A stretch of DNA of 64,000 nt from Hypoxylon rubiginosum (lineage: Eukaryota; Ascomycota; Sordariomycetes; Xylariales; Hypoxylaceae), in NCBI GenBank assembly GCA_902806565.1, contig CADCXA010000010.1, forward strand, positions 434,001 to 498,000, given 5' to 3'. This document shows, in pieces, positions 44,610-55,434 of the stretch; positions within the stretch are counted from its first letter, which is position 1; each line of letters begins with the position of its first letter. Both the position numbers and the translations under genes were made by a program. The notes beneath the pieces were generated by a model. The model had not been told where the DNA came from and made no database searches. It saw only the letters and a program-made list of their open reading frames with translations.

Positions 44610-45181
44610 GGCGGATTAGGAGGCGTGAAATATAATGGGATTTGGTGAAGGATGCGAAGGACGCGACGGGATATGCAGCAGGACGTGACGTTATGGAGCT
44701 AGACTAAGAGGTACGATGCGGTGGTGGGGCCGTCCTTTTAAGTGCGTTCAACCCCGTTATATCAATGAATTCACGTTATAACGAACTAAAATACGAAACA
44801 CCGGATTTTCTATATACCTAATACCGAATTTTCACCGTAACGGAATTTGTAAAATTGCAAGGCCACCCGCTTAGGCGGCATACCTAGGTAGTACCTACCT
44901 AGGTAGCCACTAGGTATTCGCCCTCCGCCGACGCGCGCTCACCCAGGTATGTAGCAGGCATAATAATATAATAAAAGATGTGGGAAGTCAAAAGGCAGGA
45001 ATATGTTGGAAGGTTCTGTACATCAAAGCGAAATAAGTCAAAGATACTTAAGAAACAAAAGAAGGGATAGAGTATTAATAGGTAGGTAGTTTGTAACTTT
45101 TACTTCTAGAACCTGTCACTCCCAATTATTCCACGTATTTCTACATGGTAGCCCCCCCCCCCGTTTTTCAGTCATCATCAA
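44610..45181. other. Spacer with TACCTAGGTA motif
   Basis: No gene. 44880-44912 has ACCTAGGTAGTACCTACCTAGGTAG. A run of C lies near 45150. Confidence 0.45.
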
Positions 45182-45311
45182 ATGACCTTGGAGGAGAAGC
45201 ACCTGCAACGCGAGGTTATCAGAAAACTCCAGGAAGAAATAGACGACCTAAGTCATACTAGACCAATTCACCAGCCAACAACTAAACCTTGCATCGACAG
45301 TCGCCGCAGAC

Positions 45312-46637
45312 ATGGCCGAACCAAAGGAATTGGCATCTTCTACGGATGTAGCGACCTCCATGGAACTGTTAGTTCAGCAGTTGAAGGGCCACATCACCCA
45401 CATCACCCACATCACGAAGCAAGAAAGCCAGTCGAACAAGAGTGGACCTGGTGGAGCGGATGATGCCCGAGACAGCGACGGGAGACCGGAATATGTTCAA
45501 ACGGCGTTTCAAATCGGTAAAGAGGTCCCAGATGACGAAGCAGAATCAGATGAAAGCGATTTTGGTGGAGTATCTGAGACAGGTTCTGTGAGGACCACAA
45601 GGGTGGTTACCGGCAAGCCCACCAAGAAGACCCACAAGAAAGATCACTCTAAGGCGATACTGACAAAGAAGAAGAAGCTCCGGGAAGATCCCGATCCATC
45701 GGATTCATCAGACTCTAGCTCGGATGAGGACTCTTCGACTTCGTCAGCAGATTCGGATGAGGACTCGCGTCGTAAGTCATTTAAACGCAAGTCGGTGAAG
45801 AAGACCGACAAGACACCCAAATTGAAGTGGAAGAGATTCAACTTTACGCTGGACAAGGATAATTACTTGGAGGGTATCTCTAACTTCAAGATTTGGCGTG
45901 AGACTCTCATTTTAGCACTGAAGGTGATCGGGTTCGATGAAGATGAGAAGCTAAGCACCACAGACGAGCTTCAGCTAGCAAGAGCGATCACTGCAACATG
46001 CAAGAGAGATCCGCTCAACTTGGTCGCTGGAATGGAGAAGGGCAGCAAGATGCTCAAGACCTTCTCCAAGACCTACGCGTCCATAGGCAAGGCCCGTCAG
46101 GGGGACCTGTGGAGTGGCCTTCTAAAGATGAAGTACGAAGGGAAGGATCCAGTTGTCTACTCGTCGAAGTGGCAATTAGCGATCAGAGAATACCAGGAGG
46201 CAGGGTTCAAAATCGGCCGTGAACAGCAGATCACAATGTTCATCGGGAGCTGTCAAGAGAAGGCTCCTGCCTGGGCCAAATCCACAGTGAAGATCTTGCG
46301 AAAGCAGAAATTCACCCTGCAGGAAGTCGTTGAGGACTTTCACAGTGAATTCAGAGGCCGTATTGGCAAAAGCAACAGCAACGCCAATAACAATTCGGCC
46401 AACAATGCAAGAGACAACAAGAAGAAGAAGGGAACGAAACCTGATAAGTTCAAGGACCTTCCTTCCTGGGATGACGAGAAGGGGCCGCTCTGCTTCAACT
46501 GTGATCAATATGGTCACTTCCAGAGGAGATGTCCACAGAAGAGCAAGAAGAAGAAGAATGGCTCTAAACACAAGCCACGCAAAACGACGGTTAGAACAGA
46601 CAACCAAGAAACCAGGGGCGACAGAAAGACCCCCTGA
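45312..46637 (+). CDS. Copia gag polyprotein, intact frame
   Basis: The frame is 441 codons without lesions. An acidic/Ser-rich and Lys-rich N-terminal third (KPTKKTHKKDHSKAILTKKK, then DPSDSSDSSSDEDSS) precedes the capsid-like UBN2/retrotrans-gag region (NFTLDKDNYLEGISNFKIWR, LWSGLLKMKYEGKDPVVYSS). An Asn-rich linker and a CCHC knuckle, CFNCDQYGHFQRRC, end it, followed by a basic tail. It packages element RNA in Copia elements. It is the only fully open retroelement frame in the window, which contrasts with the decayed pol downstream. Confidence 0.82.
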   Translation: MAEPKELASSTDVATSMELLVQQLKGHITHITHITKQESQSNKSGPGGADDARDSDGRPEYVQTAFQIGKEVPDDEAESDESDFGGVSETGSVRTTRVVTGKPTKKTHKKDHSKAILTKKKKLREDPDPSDSSDSSSDEDSSTSSADSDEDSRRKSFKRKSVKKTDKTPKLKWKRFNFTLDKDNYLEGISNFKIWRETLILALKVIGFDEDEKLSTTDELQLARAITATCKRDPLNLVAGMEKGSKMLKTFSKTYASIGKARQGDLWSGLLKMKYEGKDPVVYSSKWQLAIREYQEAGFKIGREQQITMFIGSCQEKAPAWAKSTVKILRKQKFTLQEVVEDFHSEFRGRIGKSNSNANNNSANNARDNKKKKGTKPDKFKDLPSWDDEKGPLCFNCDQYGHFQRRCPQKSKKKKNGSKHKPRKTTVRTDNQETRGDRKTP

Positions 46638-47022
46638 GCGGTCGAGTGTTTACAGGGTACAGAGTGACAACTGACCAGGATACTGATCCTATGTGCACAA
46701 GCACAAACACGCATGTGGAGGACTGCGACCTCGCAGTCATACCACGGAACTCCTATTCGGTGTGAGATATTAGTATACCGAATACCTAGATCTCAGACTC
46801 GGACCCCGCGACTGGACAGCGAGGTAGCTGAGATATGGAGGTGACCATCAAGGTAGCTGTTGGATTTGATATAAGGATAGGAGGACTAGAGGTAGCTTAG
46901 GAAGGATAAGCATTATCGAGTCACCTATTAAACCACATACCATTGTCTCGCTGTGACGTGACTGTCATCTACTATTTTTCACCCTTCTCATGGGACTTAC
47001 CTCCTAGTTGTGCTTAGGCCAC

Positions 47023-47261
47023 TGACACTTAGGCCCCAGATAAGAGTCACGGAGACCTCATGGCCAAGATAGGGGCTAAGGGGCCTGGATAGGGGTTACA
47101 GGCATATGGATATGAAGGGATGAGCTTGGGAGCTAGGCCTCTTGGCATATAGGTCCCTTTGTCCTGACCTCCTGTATACATGGGACTTGGTAGCCCCTAG
47201 GATGATAGCTCCTCGTGTAACAACATAGTTGTTTTCCTATCGCAAGGTTGGCTTCGTGACT
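47023..47261 (+). repeat. LTR-like element, copy B (inside the Copia element)
   Basis: About 239 bp, starting TGACAC and ending TCGTGAC. It shares GATAGGGGTTACAGG, TGGTAGCCCC, TAGCTCCT, GTAACAACATAGTT and the CTATCGCA..GGTTGGCTTCGTGAC end with the copies at 15992-16231 and 52344-52610. It sits between gag and protease, so it is an insertion (or rearranged end) inside the Copia relic. Confidence 0.65.
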
Positions 47262-47385
47262 TGAAAAACCTTGTGATGCTCTACGACACGGAGCGATTGC
47301 GAATGGATTCGAATTACGTCTCGCCCAGAATCAAGCCCAGTTCGAACGCCCACATCAACTATACCACACAGCTAGATCAGTCTTC

Positions 47386-48659
47386 TTGGGATTCTTACAG
47401 CTCACAGCCGCTCCATACAAGAAGTTTATCTTCTTAGACACCGGCGCCAACGTCCATATCACCAATGACATTGCGGACTTTGATACAGTAACCATAGTAC
47501 ATATACCGCCGAGGCAAGGACGTATCAATATAAGTAGAGGAGACATTGATGTAGCGATGATAGGCACCGCGAAGTTCAGGATCATGGGCCAGTACGGAGA
47601 ATCTATACCTCTGGATTTGACGTATTGTCTTCTCGCTCCGAACTTTCCCTTGAAGGTCTTCTCTAGCGAGCTACTCTATCAAGGTGGTGGGCACATCCAT
47701 AGAAAACACGTTTGGAATTTAAATAACGAGGTCCTGACCACCTTAACGTTAAAAGACGAGGATCCATCATGTGGGAATTTGGCAAGCCCGAGCCCCAGAT
47801 AAGGGCTCCAGGGCGAGATCCCCAATAGGATCACGAGCTGGGGATGACAAGTGTGGAAGCCAATAAGCTGAAGGCAGCGCTGGTGAATTCATTGACCATG
47901 TCATCTGAAAGATTATCAGATAAAGTCATGAAAACGGTAGTCATTTGGCATCGGCGGCTATGTCACCCCAGCGCCACAAGAATGGAGCAAATGGCCAACA
48001 TAACCACAGGTATTAACCTTGACGAGAAGTTGACCGTCACATTACCCTGTATCGCTTGTGATCGGGCCAAAATCACAAAGATACCTTCGAACGAACCCTA
48101 TGAACGGACCACGCATGCCGGAGCTGGAGAAATCACATGGTGTGGTTTTAACAGCCTGAAGCCAGAATCTGTGGAGGGAAATAAGTACTTTGCACTGATC
48201 GACGACGATTGGTGCTCGAACAAAGAGCTCGAGGCTTGCAAGACCAGGGACGAAGCAAACTAGGTATTCGTATCATACCTAACCCGCAAGTATGAAGTAT
48301 ATCGAGCTCAACCTACAGCTCCTAATGGGAGCCGAAGATGCGTCAGACGTCTACGCCTGAACGGCGGACGGGAATTCGGAATGTCACACCCTCAAAAGGC
48401 ATGTGCCACAATGGGAGTCGAACTGATTGAGTCAACACCACAGAATCAGTATCAAAATGGCAAGACCGAAAGGAGTATCCGGCTCCTACAAGACTTGGGC
48501 CGGGAAGCCTGCCTCACGATGAATATTCCAACATGCTTTGGGTATTGTGTAATAGTACCCATCTTCGAATTGTGGGTGCACGATGCAGCGCGTTCATCGA
48601 CCCCAAATTATCGTGTAACCGTTGAAAAGATGGAAGCACGAGGAGCCCAGTTTGGCTAA
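47386..48659 (+). pseudogene. Copia protease and integrase, broken
   Basis: 47386-47802: KKFIFLDTGANVHITND is the aspartic protease DTG motif with its usual flanks. 47844-48263: WHRRLCHPS then CIACDRAK form the GAG-pre-integrase HHCC zinc site, followed by GEITWCGFNSLKP and a KYFALIDDDW-like catalytic-core start. 48381-48659: ESTPQNQYQNGKTERSIRLL (Glu-bearing segment of the DDE core) and NIPTCFGYCV. Frames shift between the three blocks and the element stops at about 48660. Confidence 0.8.
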
Positions 48660-48741
48660 TACCTGAAGGGGGTTGCTTGATTTGGTGATGTGGGGGTTAC
48701 GTGTAAGGACTGTGTGGCTTGCTTTTAGCCACATGTCGAAG

Positions 48742-48896
48742 GGCGTCAGAATAACTCGCGCATGTATGAATTAACACTGTCATATACTGTATCAATTTTG
48801 CTTACCTAACAACCTAGGTACATACATAGGTAGTTAAGCATACCTACATTAGGTAGTGTTCATGTTGTTCATACGTGCGCGAGCTATTCTGACGCC
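48742..48896. repeat. MITE, 155 bp, with ~36-bp terminal inverted repeats
   Basis: The left end GGCGTCAGAATAACTCGCGC and the right end (reverse complement GGCGTCAGAATAGCTCGCGC) match in 19 of the first 20 bases, and the match continues, less perfectly, for about 16 more (ATGTATGAA / ACGTATGAA, then AACACT). The interior holds ACCTAGGTA-type sequence and no open frame. Structure and size are those of a miniature inverted-repeat transposable element. Target-site duplication is not evident. It lies 80 bp beyond the truncated Copia element. Confidence 0.85.
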
Positions 48897-50106
48897 TTTC
48901 TAGTTTAGGAGCAGGTTTGAACAGATATATAGGTTGTTATTAATATTTTTTTTTAATATTATATTTCTAGTTAGAGTCTAGAACTACATGTAGGTAAAAG
49001 AAGCATGTATAAACATGTATCTAATTGTAAACTGCTCCAATACCACCTAGAGAAATGTAATGGTCAGCGGCGAAGCAAATTAAAATATTAAGACTATTTA
49101 CCTGGATGATTACCGATCGCGTAATTGGCACTTGAGAGTCGGAAATTTCGATTTCGAAGCTCCGCTTTACCCGCTCTAGGGATCCGGACCAATCTATGGT
49201 TCAGCATCCAATGTGTTCATTATCATCCATTCTGATTCATACTCGTCCTCGTTAACAAGGCGTTGCTGGGTGTCAGGAGGTGGATATCTCTCGAAAAGGA
49301 CATGATACAACAGATTTAAAAAATCGTTATAAGCGCGAAAAACCTAGATACATGTACCTAATCAGCTAATGTACTTACGCGGGTTGAACACACCCACGCT
49401 AGGTGGAGTACCTACATCCATGTTGTCTTGGTTGGTATTGGTGGATGGCTTCAATTGGTTGGTGCAATGTGTGATTGATTGCATGTGTCTGTGGAACGGC
49501 ATTTGATTTGTTGTAATTCATTCTGTGTGGACGCACATTAAGTATTCCTAGGGCTGGGCTTATCTGGTCTGATTTTTACTTATCGAACCCCACCTTATAC
49601 ATACATAGATCACACCCCGCAATCTTGGAACCAACGGCTGCGTGCTTGCATGCCTGCGTGCCTGCGTGCAGGACCGGGTTATTCCAGATGCTGGCTCGTG
49701 TAACACTATCTGAAAAGTGGCCCGTGGTACGTATAGTACGTGTCTCCGGTCTCACATGCCCTAGGCACATCAGATCTCGAATCTCGAATACTGTAGTAAG
49801 AACTTTATATCTACATAGGTAAGTACTTGTAAGGTCAGAGATACGCGGATAGACGGGTAGCTGAACAAGGAACCTCAATGTATTGGAGGCGTTCGTTTGT
49901 TCCCAGGACGGGGGCGGGGGCCAGGATGGACTGTAAGCGCGAGTGCTTCCGAATAGCAACACCTCATCAACTGGGGACCTCCTCAATCAATATCAACACA
50001 AATCTAGCAAGAAAGATTCAGCAGAAGATTCAACATGGTCAATACAAGGCAGCTCTCTGACTCTCCCTCGCCCGACTAGCTGCCTCCCGCACGAGGGCAG
50101 CCTACT
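48897..50106. other. Spacer with a TGTTCAACCC motif copy
   Basis: No gene is supported. 49371-49390 is an inverted copy of TGTTCAACCCGCGTAAGTA. A 136-codon minus-strand frame (49576-49986) has no family resemblance and is not claimed. 49640-49670 has a short GCGTGCCTGC repeat. Confidence 0.45.
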
Positions 50107-52337
50107 TTGAACAGAACGACGGATAAATATTTCACCAAGTCCAAGAAGAGTCGCGACTGGTTTCCACGTCTCGCCTTCGCGATGAGCGATGAAGCAGAAC
50201 CGGAGAAACACCCAGCACAGAGCAGAATGCTAGCCAAGCTATACGTATTTCTACTCGACTACATCCCACGAGGTCTCACCGGCCAGTATGCCCACATCCA
50301 AGGAGGAGACGTCATGAGATACCTCCTTTCCCATAGCACCGAACACGCAGCATCGCGCCATAAGGTAGCAAAGGACGCTGACGACGTATTTGCAAGGTTG
50401 GATAGATGGATGAAAGGAGGCCACAATCGAACGGTAGCATTAAAGAATGTTAGGGTCCCTACAGCAAAATCAGAAGACGGGCGTCAAAAACGAAAGACTG
50501 TCACGAAGCTACCAGGACTTCACTCGCCCGCGGGAATGCTTGCCCTCCTCGCGGTTGCCAACCCAGACCCTAAGTTCAAAGACTGGATCGGACAGTTACA
50601 GATTCAATAGATGACGACACAGGTTCGCGCTGCATTCGATGTACAGGGAGGGTTCTGGAAAGGCATCAACAGTAAGAATCTTTACAAGGTCTTCCTACCA
50701 GAAGGGCCTTGAAATGCGGAGGTTCCGTTTCTTGCGGACTACACCGTCCTCTTTGGCAAGAACTTTGTATGTACGTTGTCGGAAGGATATTTGGCTCTAT
50801 ATGTATCCATGGTCGTAGCATATCGACTTGGAGGAGTCCGCGTCCGACATTGACAATGTGGGTTCATCTAATGACGGTACAGACCAGGAAACCGACGCCG
50901 CTTCCTATCCCAACGGCCCAACTTCGCTGCTTAGGGAAGCTCTTCAACTGCGCAAGCACCTCATAACGGACACCACCGCATCGCTCAAGAATCTACGTAC
51001 ATGGCTGGCGGGACGACTTCAGGATGAAGATGGAAACCAGGTGCTTCTGGTCTGATGTCGTCACTGGGTCAATAGGGTTGAGAATGCTGAGAGTAAAAAT
51101 GACAGGGCAATTATTAAGTCATTGTTCCTGCAGAGCCTTCGGAGATACAACAGCCTTCGCAAATCTTCTTCCTTTGCGACCATGGCGGATGCCTATATGG
51201 TATTGGATATGGAAGATGAAGCGTTAAAGCCACCAAATTAAGACCCTAAGACCCAGAATATCATCCAGATATCAAGCCAGGTGCCGACCATCGTTACCTA
51301 TACAAACATAATTGTTCAGCTTAGTCGTCTCGCTGGAGGTGTTGGTCAAGATGCATGTAGCATTATGCAGAAGACTGATAAACTGGCAGTTACAGGAGTT
51401 GTTCGTCGCGAAGAGAGGAGCAGATCTACATATGATACTTATGAACTGGCGATACTACTTCTATCACCATAGTATTCACGATCCTACAAGCATCATATCA
51501 GACATCGCAGCTCCAAATATCTTGGAGTCTTCCGTGGGCGAGGCATCATTCAAGTTTGAAGATGAGATGGATGAAATCCTCTGCAAGCTATTCAACATCG
51601 TACACCGGCCTTTTCCGGCTGCAGGCGCAACTCTACAGGTATCTATATATTGTTTTTCCATCATTTCCACCCATTAGTAACTTGGATGCAGACTGGACTA
51701 AAGCCAGATCTGACCCCTCCCGTCCCTATGTTTCCAAGCCAACCTCCGATCCGCCCTACCGTCACAGTAGAAGGGAGTCCTGAAAGAATGCGGACCGCCA
51801 CTCCCAGCACTGTAACCGAGAGAAACCTCTTCGCTGGTAAGATATTTATCTCGGAGCGGTCGGATGGTCCAGACACAGGGAACCGGAAAAGACAGAGACT
51901 TGGTGATTGGAACAAAGGAGTCTAATACCTTCAAACAGGTGTTAAAGGGGTTGGAGGAATTGGCACCATTAAAGGCCGAGCTTACAGCCTTTCGCAACGA
52001 CGTGCTTGCCATAAAAATGTAAATTAAAGTTATAGCCAGCAATTTGTAAGAGTTAAGGAACAGTTTAGTAAAGATGCTACCGCTGCCAGGATAGGATGGC
52101 CATCTGTCTCAACAATGCCTATCACCAGTGTGGGACCAGGACGAATACGAATCTAAGCTTCTTCGAGCAGCATGGTCATATATTGCAATATTTGAGGCAC
52201 TGGATGGTGGTGTCACTCCCGATGAGAATGCTCTAGAGATCGTTCGAGGCCAGTTTCCTGCACTTCCACAAGAGCATATCGTTACAGCAATCCAACACCT
52301 ACATATGCAGATTTATAAGTACCCCTTGATTCAATAG
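50107..52337 (+). pseudogene. Decayed gene of unknown family
   Basis: A 167-codon open frame (50107-50610) is protein-like: FPRLAFAMSDEAEPEKH, LYVFLLDYIPRGLTGQYAHI and SRHKVAKDADDVFARLDRWM. Just downstream, 50611-50780 reads TTQVRAAFDVQGGFWKGINS, then NLYKVFLPEGP, a TGA, and VPFLADYTVLFGKNF, clearly coding-derived. Further pieces in other frames follow: 51480-51640 (APNILESSVGEASFKFEDEM), 51770-51925 (VERNLFAGKIFISERSDGPD-like) and 52128-52337 (SKLLRAAWSYIAIFEALDGG). Stops and shifts separate them, and I could not assign introns. Family not recognised. Confidence 0.5.
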
Positions 52338-52343
52338 CTTGAG

Positions 52344-52610
52344 TGTCAGAACCTTAGCCCTCACCAACCAGAGGACCTGTGGTCACCCTTAGAACCTAGA
52401 TAGGAGTCACGGGTTCCCCATGGCCTGGATAGGGGCTACGGGCTTGTTGGTATCAGGGAAGAGATAGCTTAGGGGCTAGGGCTCGTAGGCTAGTAGACCC
52501 CTTTGTCCTGGCCTCCTGTATACCTTACATGGGATTTGGTAGCCCCCTAGGTTCTAGCTCTTCGGGTAACAACATAGTTATTTCCTTATCGCATGGTTGG
52601 CTTCATGACA
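52344..52610 (+). repeat. Solo LTR-like element, copy C
   Basis: 267 bp, beginning TGTCAGAACC and ending CATGACA. Blocks shared with copies A and B include TGGATAGGGGCTACGGGC, CCTCCTGTATAC, TGGTAGCCCC, GTAACAACATAGTTATTTCC and TATCGCATGGTTGGCTTCATG. It begins seven bases after the stop of the preceding decayed frame. Confidence 0.72.
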
Positions 52611-53532
52611 TTGGATAATAACTGTTATTGGAATTAATTATGCTTGTTTAGATTCACTGGTTGAAATCAATGTGTACTAGTCTTTCCCGCCGCATTAGGT
52701 ATCGCGTTCATATAGTCGCACGCATCAAGCGTTATACCAAACACCTGAGGAGCTTAGATAACTGTAACCTAAGGTAATCACCACTAATCTCGTCATAGCG
52801 ACATAGTAACGATAATGCAAAGCAAATGCATCCTCTCTATCACTTTGCTGTCTACTCTAATCCCACCGCGAATGCCGCCGCGTATCAGTCGACCCTTTCT
52901 GCAGCTAGTCCCCGTGGTGATGTAGCCGGGCTCGGCGACGTACCCCTGTTCCTAGACGTAGAACCTGGACGTAGAACTACGGCGGCGGCGACGTCTGCTG
53001 CCAATGCGACTGGTCGGCAAAGAAATGGGACTGGGTCGGGTAGCCTATGCGTCTCACTGTCAGCTCGATGTAGTATGTTTCCCGGTAAGAAGGGACAGTG
53101 TTATGGTTGAATATAGATAGAGTGAAAAGCAAAAACTTACACCACGATCCGGTATTGCCAGGCGCAGGAGGAGGTACTGACGATGCGACCATCGGCGCGT
53201 TCACCAGCAGAAATGGCTGTTGGCTGGTGTTGACAAAGCTCACGCTCTGCTGCGGCTGAGCACTGCTCCGGCTTTAGTTATCCTCTTTTATATCTTTGTT
53301 TAAATGGCACTTATAGATAATGTACTCATGGGCTCATGATGATAATCGGCACGTCTGCGTTCAGCACAGCGGCCAGAGCGGCTTGGGCTCGCGCACAGAC
53401 AGGCGGGGAGGCCCACCGGCGCTAGGCTGCTGCCGGTGCTACGGCTGCTGCCGGGGCAGCGGGGGAGGTCCCGCGGGGAGCGCAGCGGCAGCATTAAATG
53501 AGGAGGTGGAGTTGCGGAACATGGGATAGATA
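52611..53532. other. Spacer with a possible minus-strand first exon
   Basis: No gene is firmly supported. On the minus strand from 53243 a short stretch reads SFVNTSQQPFLLVNAPMVAS followed by VPPPAPGNTGSW before a GTGTAAGT donor-like site; it could be a first exon whose continuation is lost. 53385-53490 is a GC-rich, CTGCCG-repeat stretch. Confidence 0.35.
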
Positions 53533-55434
53533 GTGAAAGTAATTTTAGAAGAAGGGGTTGAGGAAGATGCCAAAGAGATCGTAAGAGATTTGGCCTCAGC
53601 CTTAGGCTCTAACATATCAGCGAGGACGACTGTCAGGTTCTACGAGATAGTTTCTCGAGATGTAAGACGCCGTCTCGTAGGTATGTGGAGATTAAAGAGC
53701 CTGCTTTCGACACGGCCGATACCATGGCTTTTTCAATCGGAAAACGAGGATGGGACACCAGGGGAAGAGCAGATCCTTGTAGACTCGGCTGCGGATGCAA
53801 TCCGTGTTCTAACGCAGCTCCGGCGCAGTATTGCGGTGAAGAAAGCCTGCATCATCTATTCTATCCCTTTAAACCCTCGGGAGATTGATCGCTGTAAGGT
53901 ATTCGGCGACAAGGGTTTAAAGACCAACCTCACATACGATGCCCACGACCTACAGAATTCAACTCTTGCGTATGTGCGCAAATATACCACAGTTGGTGAT
54001 GTTGAGGCGCTTGATATCAAAGAGGAGCTGCATCTCCTAACAGTACGCAGTCGCATTTCAATCCGAAGAAGGAGTATGAGCAAGCTGTCGAATATCTTAC
54101 GAAGACGTGGGTTCCTCCCAGACCGCCAGAGTCTTATGAGAGATAAGCACCAACGGCTCGCCCCGACCGCTATTTCCGACGAAAATGATGTTATTTCAAT
54201 CTTACCTTGGCTCCAACTCCATCACTCGGCCCAATCGACTCGATACTTCAGCAGACGCAGATAGGTTGCAGGCAGATCGGATCAATAATCTCGAATCATA
54301 CAACACATATAACGATATAATTCTTCCTCTCTGTGGTGATTCGGACTCGGATGAGGAATACGATTCTGAAACATGGGAGGAAATTCAGCAGGAGCAAAAT
54401 GAGAAGATAGCTAGTGGCAAGCGCCTGCGGATTTAGTCCTGAAGAAGTTATTGCCATTACGGATGAAGCCATCCAAGTCTTCGTCTCGGACTGGCGGCAG
54501 CGCAAACTTCTCAAACTGTTACCAGGCTTTGGCGCGACGCGTGAAAATACAATCTGAATGAGGCCATCGACTAAGCACGCAGTACTATGCAGCTCCACGA
54601 GACCCGCCTCGGGAAGTTGCGCCAGGGTATTCTCTGTCTGACAAGGCTGATCTCCGGTCTGTCATATCTGCCCTGGAACAGACAGTTCTGGCCGTGCAAT
54701 CTGCTTCTTGGCAACTTAGCATAGTAAGTTCGCTTCAAGAGCCCGACAAGCTCTCGCCCTCGGAATTAGCTTGAAGCGGTATTACGAAGCCCCGGCGCTC
54801 ACGGTTGGACAATCGGTACGGCGAAGAAACGTTGACTAGCGAGTCGGAAGGCAACCAGGATGACTTCATTAATAACGTAAGTGATGAATTAAGACCTTGC
54901 CTCGGACATAGCTTCGCCCCTAATGGATGCTGACCTGCTTGTACTGGTAATTAGGAGATGAACAAAAGACCGGAGGTAGGCAGCAGCATTTACGATGTCA
55001 TGCTACCGCAAACCCCCCCAGAATCCCGCATCGAAAGGCGACACAGGGCACGAAGAGGTTGACATTAGCGACATGCCCAGATCAAACCTCACTGTCGACG
55101 CCATTTTTGCTGAGCCAGTCAGGCCGCAAGTACCCGATCCTGTCGCCTGTAGAGGTCCTGCACCTGTAGTAGCGGTGGCAGTGCCCACCGGCGCGGTAGA
55201 AAGCGAAGACATTCCACGAATGACACGCAGCCCCCCGAAAGCAGCAGCAAGCATCCCTGTGACAAGAAAATCATTGAACTCTCCTCTGATGATGATGGTG
55301 ATGAAGCGGGCCATTGCCCAAATGAGCTTGTCCTACACGACGAGTCCGTGGATGATACGCATGGTAGCGAGGACGCCATGACCAACGAATTCGGCGGCCA
55401 CTATGCGAACCGACATATCAACGATAGCGACTAG
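53533..55434 (+). pseudogene. Decayed gene of unknown family
   Basis: An open 243-codon frame (53533-54264) gives a helical protein: GVEEDAKEIVRDLASALGSN, TVRFYEIVSRDVRRRLVGMW and ALDIKEELHLLTVRSRI. It overlaps a second frame (54185-54436) with an acidic DSDSDEEYDSETWEEIQQEQ region. After a +1 shift near 54425 it continues SPEEVIAITDEAIQVFVSDW, RQRKLLKLLPGF, and later (55230-55434) a Ser/Asp-rich tail ending GHYANRHINDSD. The protein order (helical core, acidic linker, SDWRQRK helix, disordered tail) suggests one ancestral gene of 600 residues or more with at least two lesions. No family is named. Confidence 0.45.

Larger units (their letters stand above)
45182..48660 (+). mobile_element. Ty1/Copia element, 3'-truncated, interrupted
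   Basis: Order: intact gag (45312-46637), a non-coding gap containing an LTR-like insert (47023-47261), protease (47386-47802), integrase zinc domain (47844-48263) and an integrase piece (48381-48659). RT and RNase H are missing and no flanking LTR pair is seen. Sequence near 48063-48130 matches the out-of-order junction at 30119-30200, so the relics at 26-31 kb belong to the same or a close family. Confidence 0.8.
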
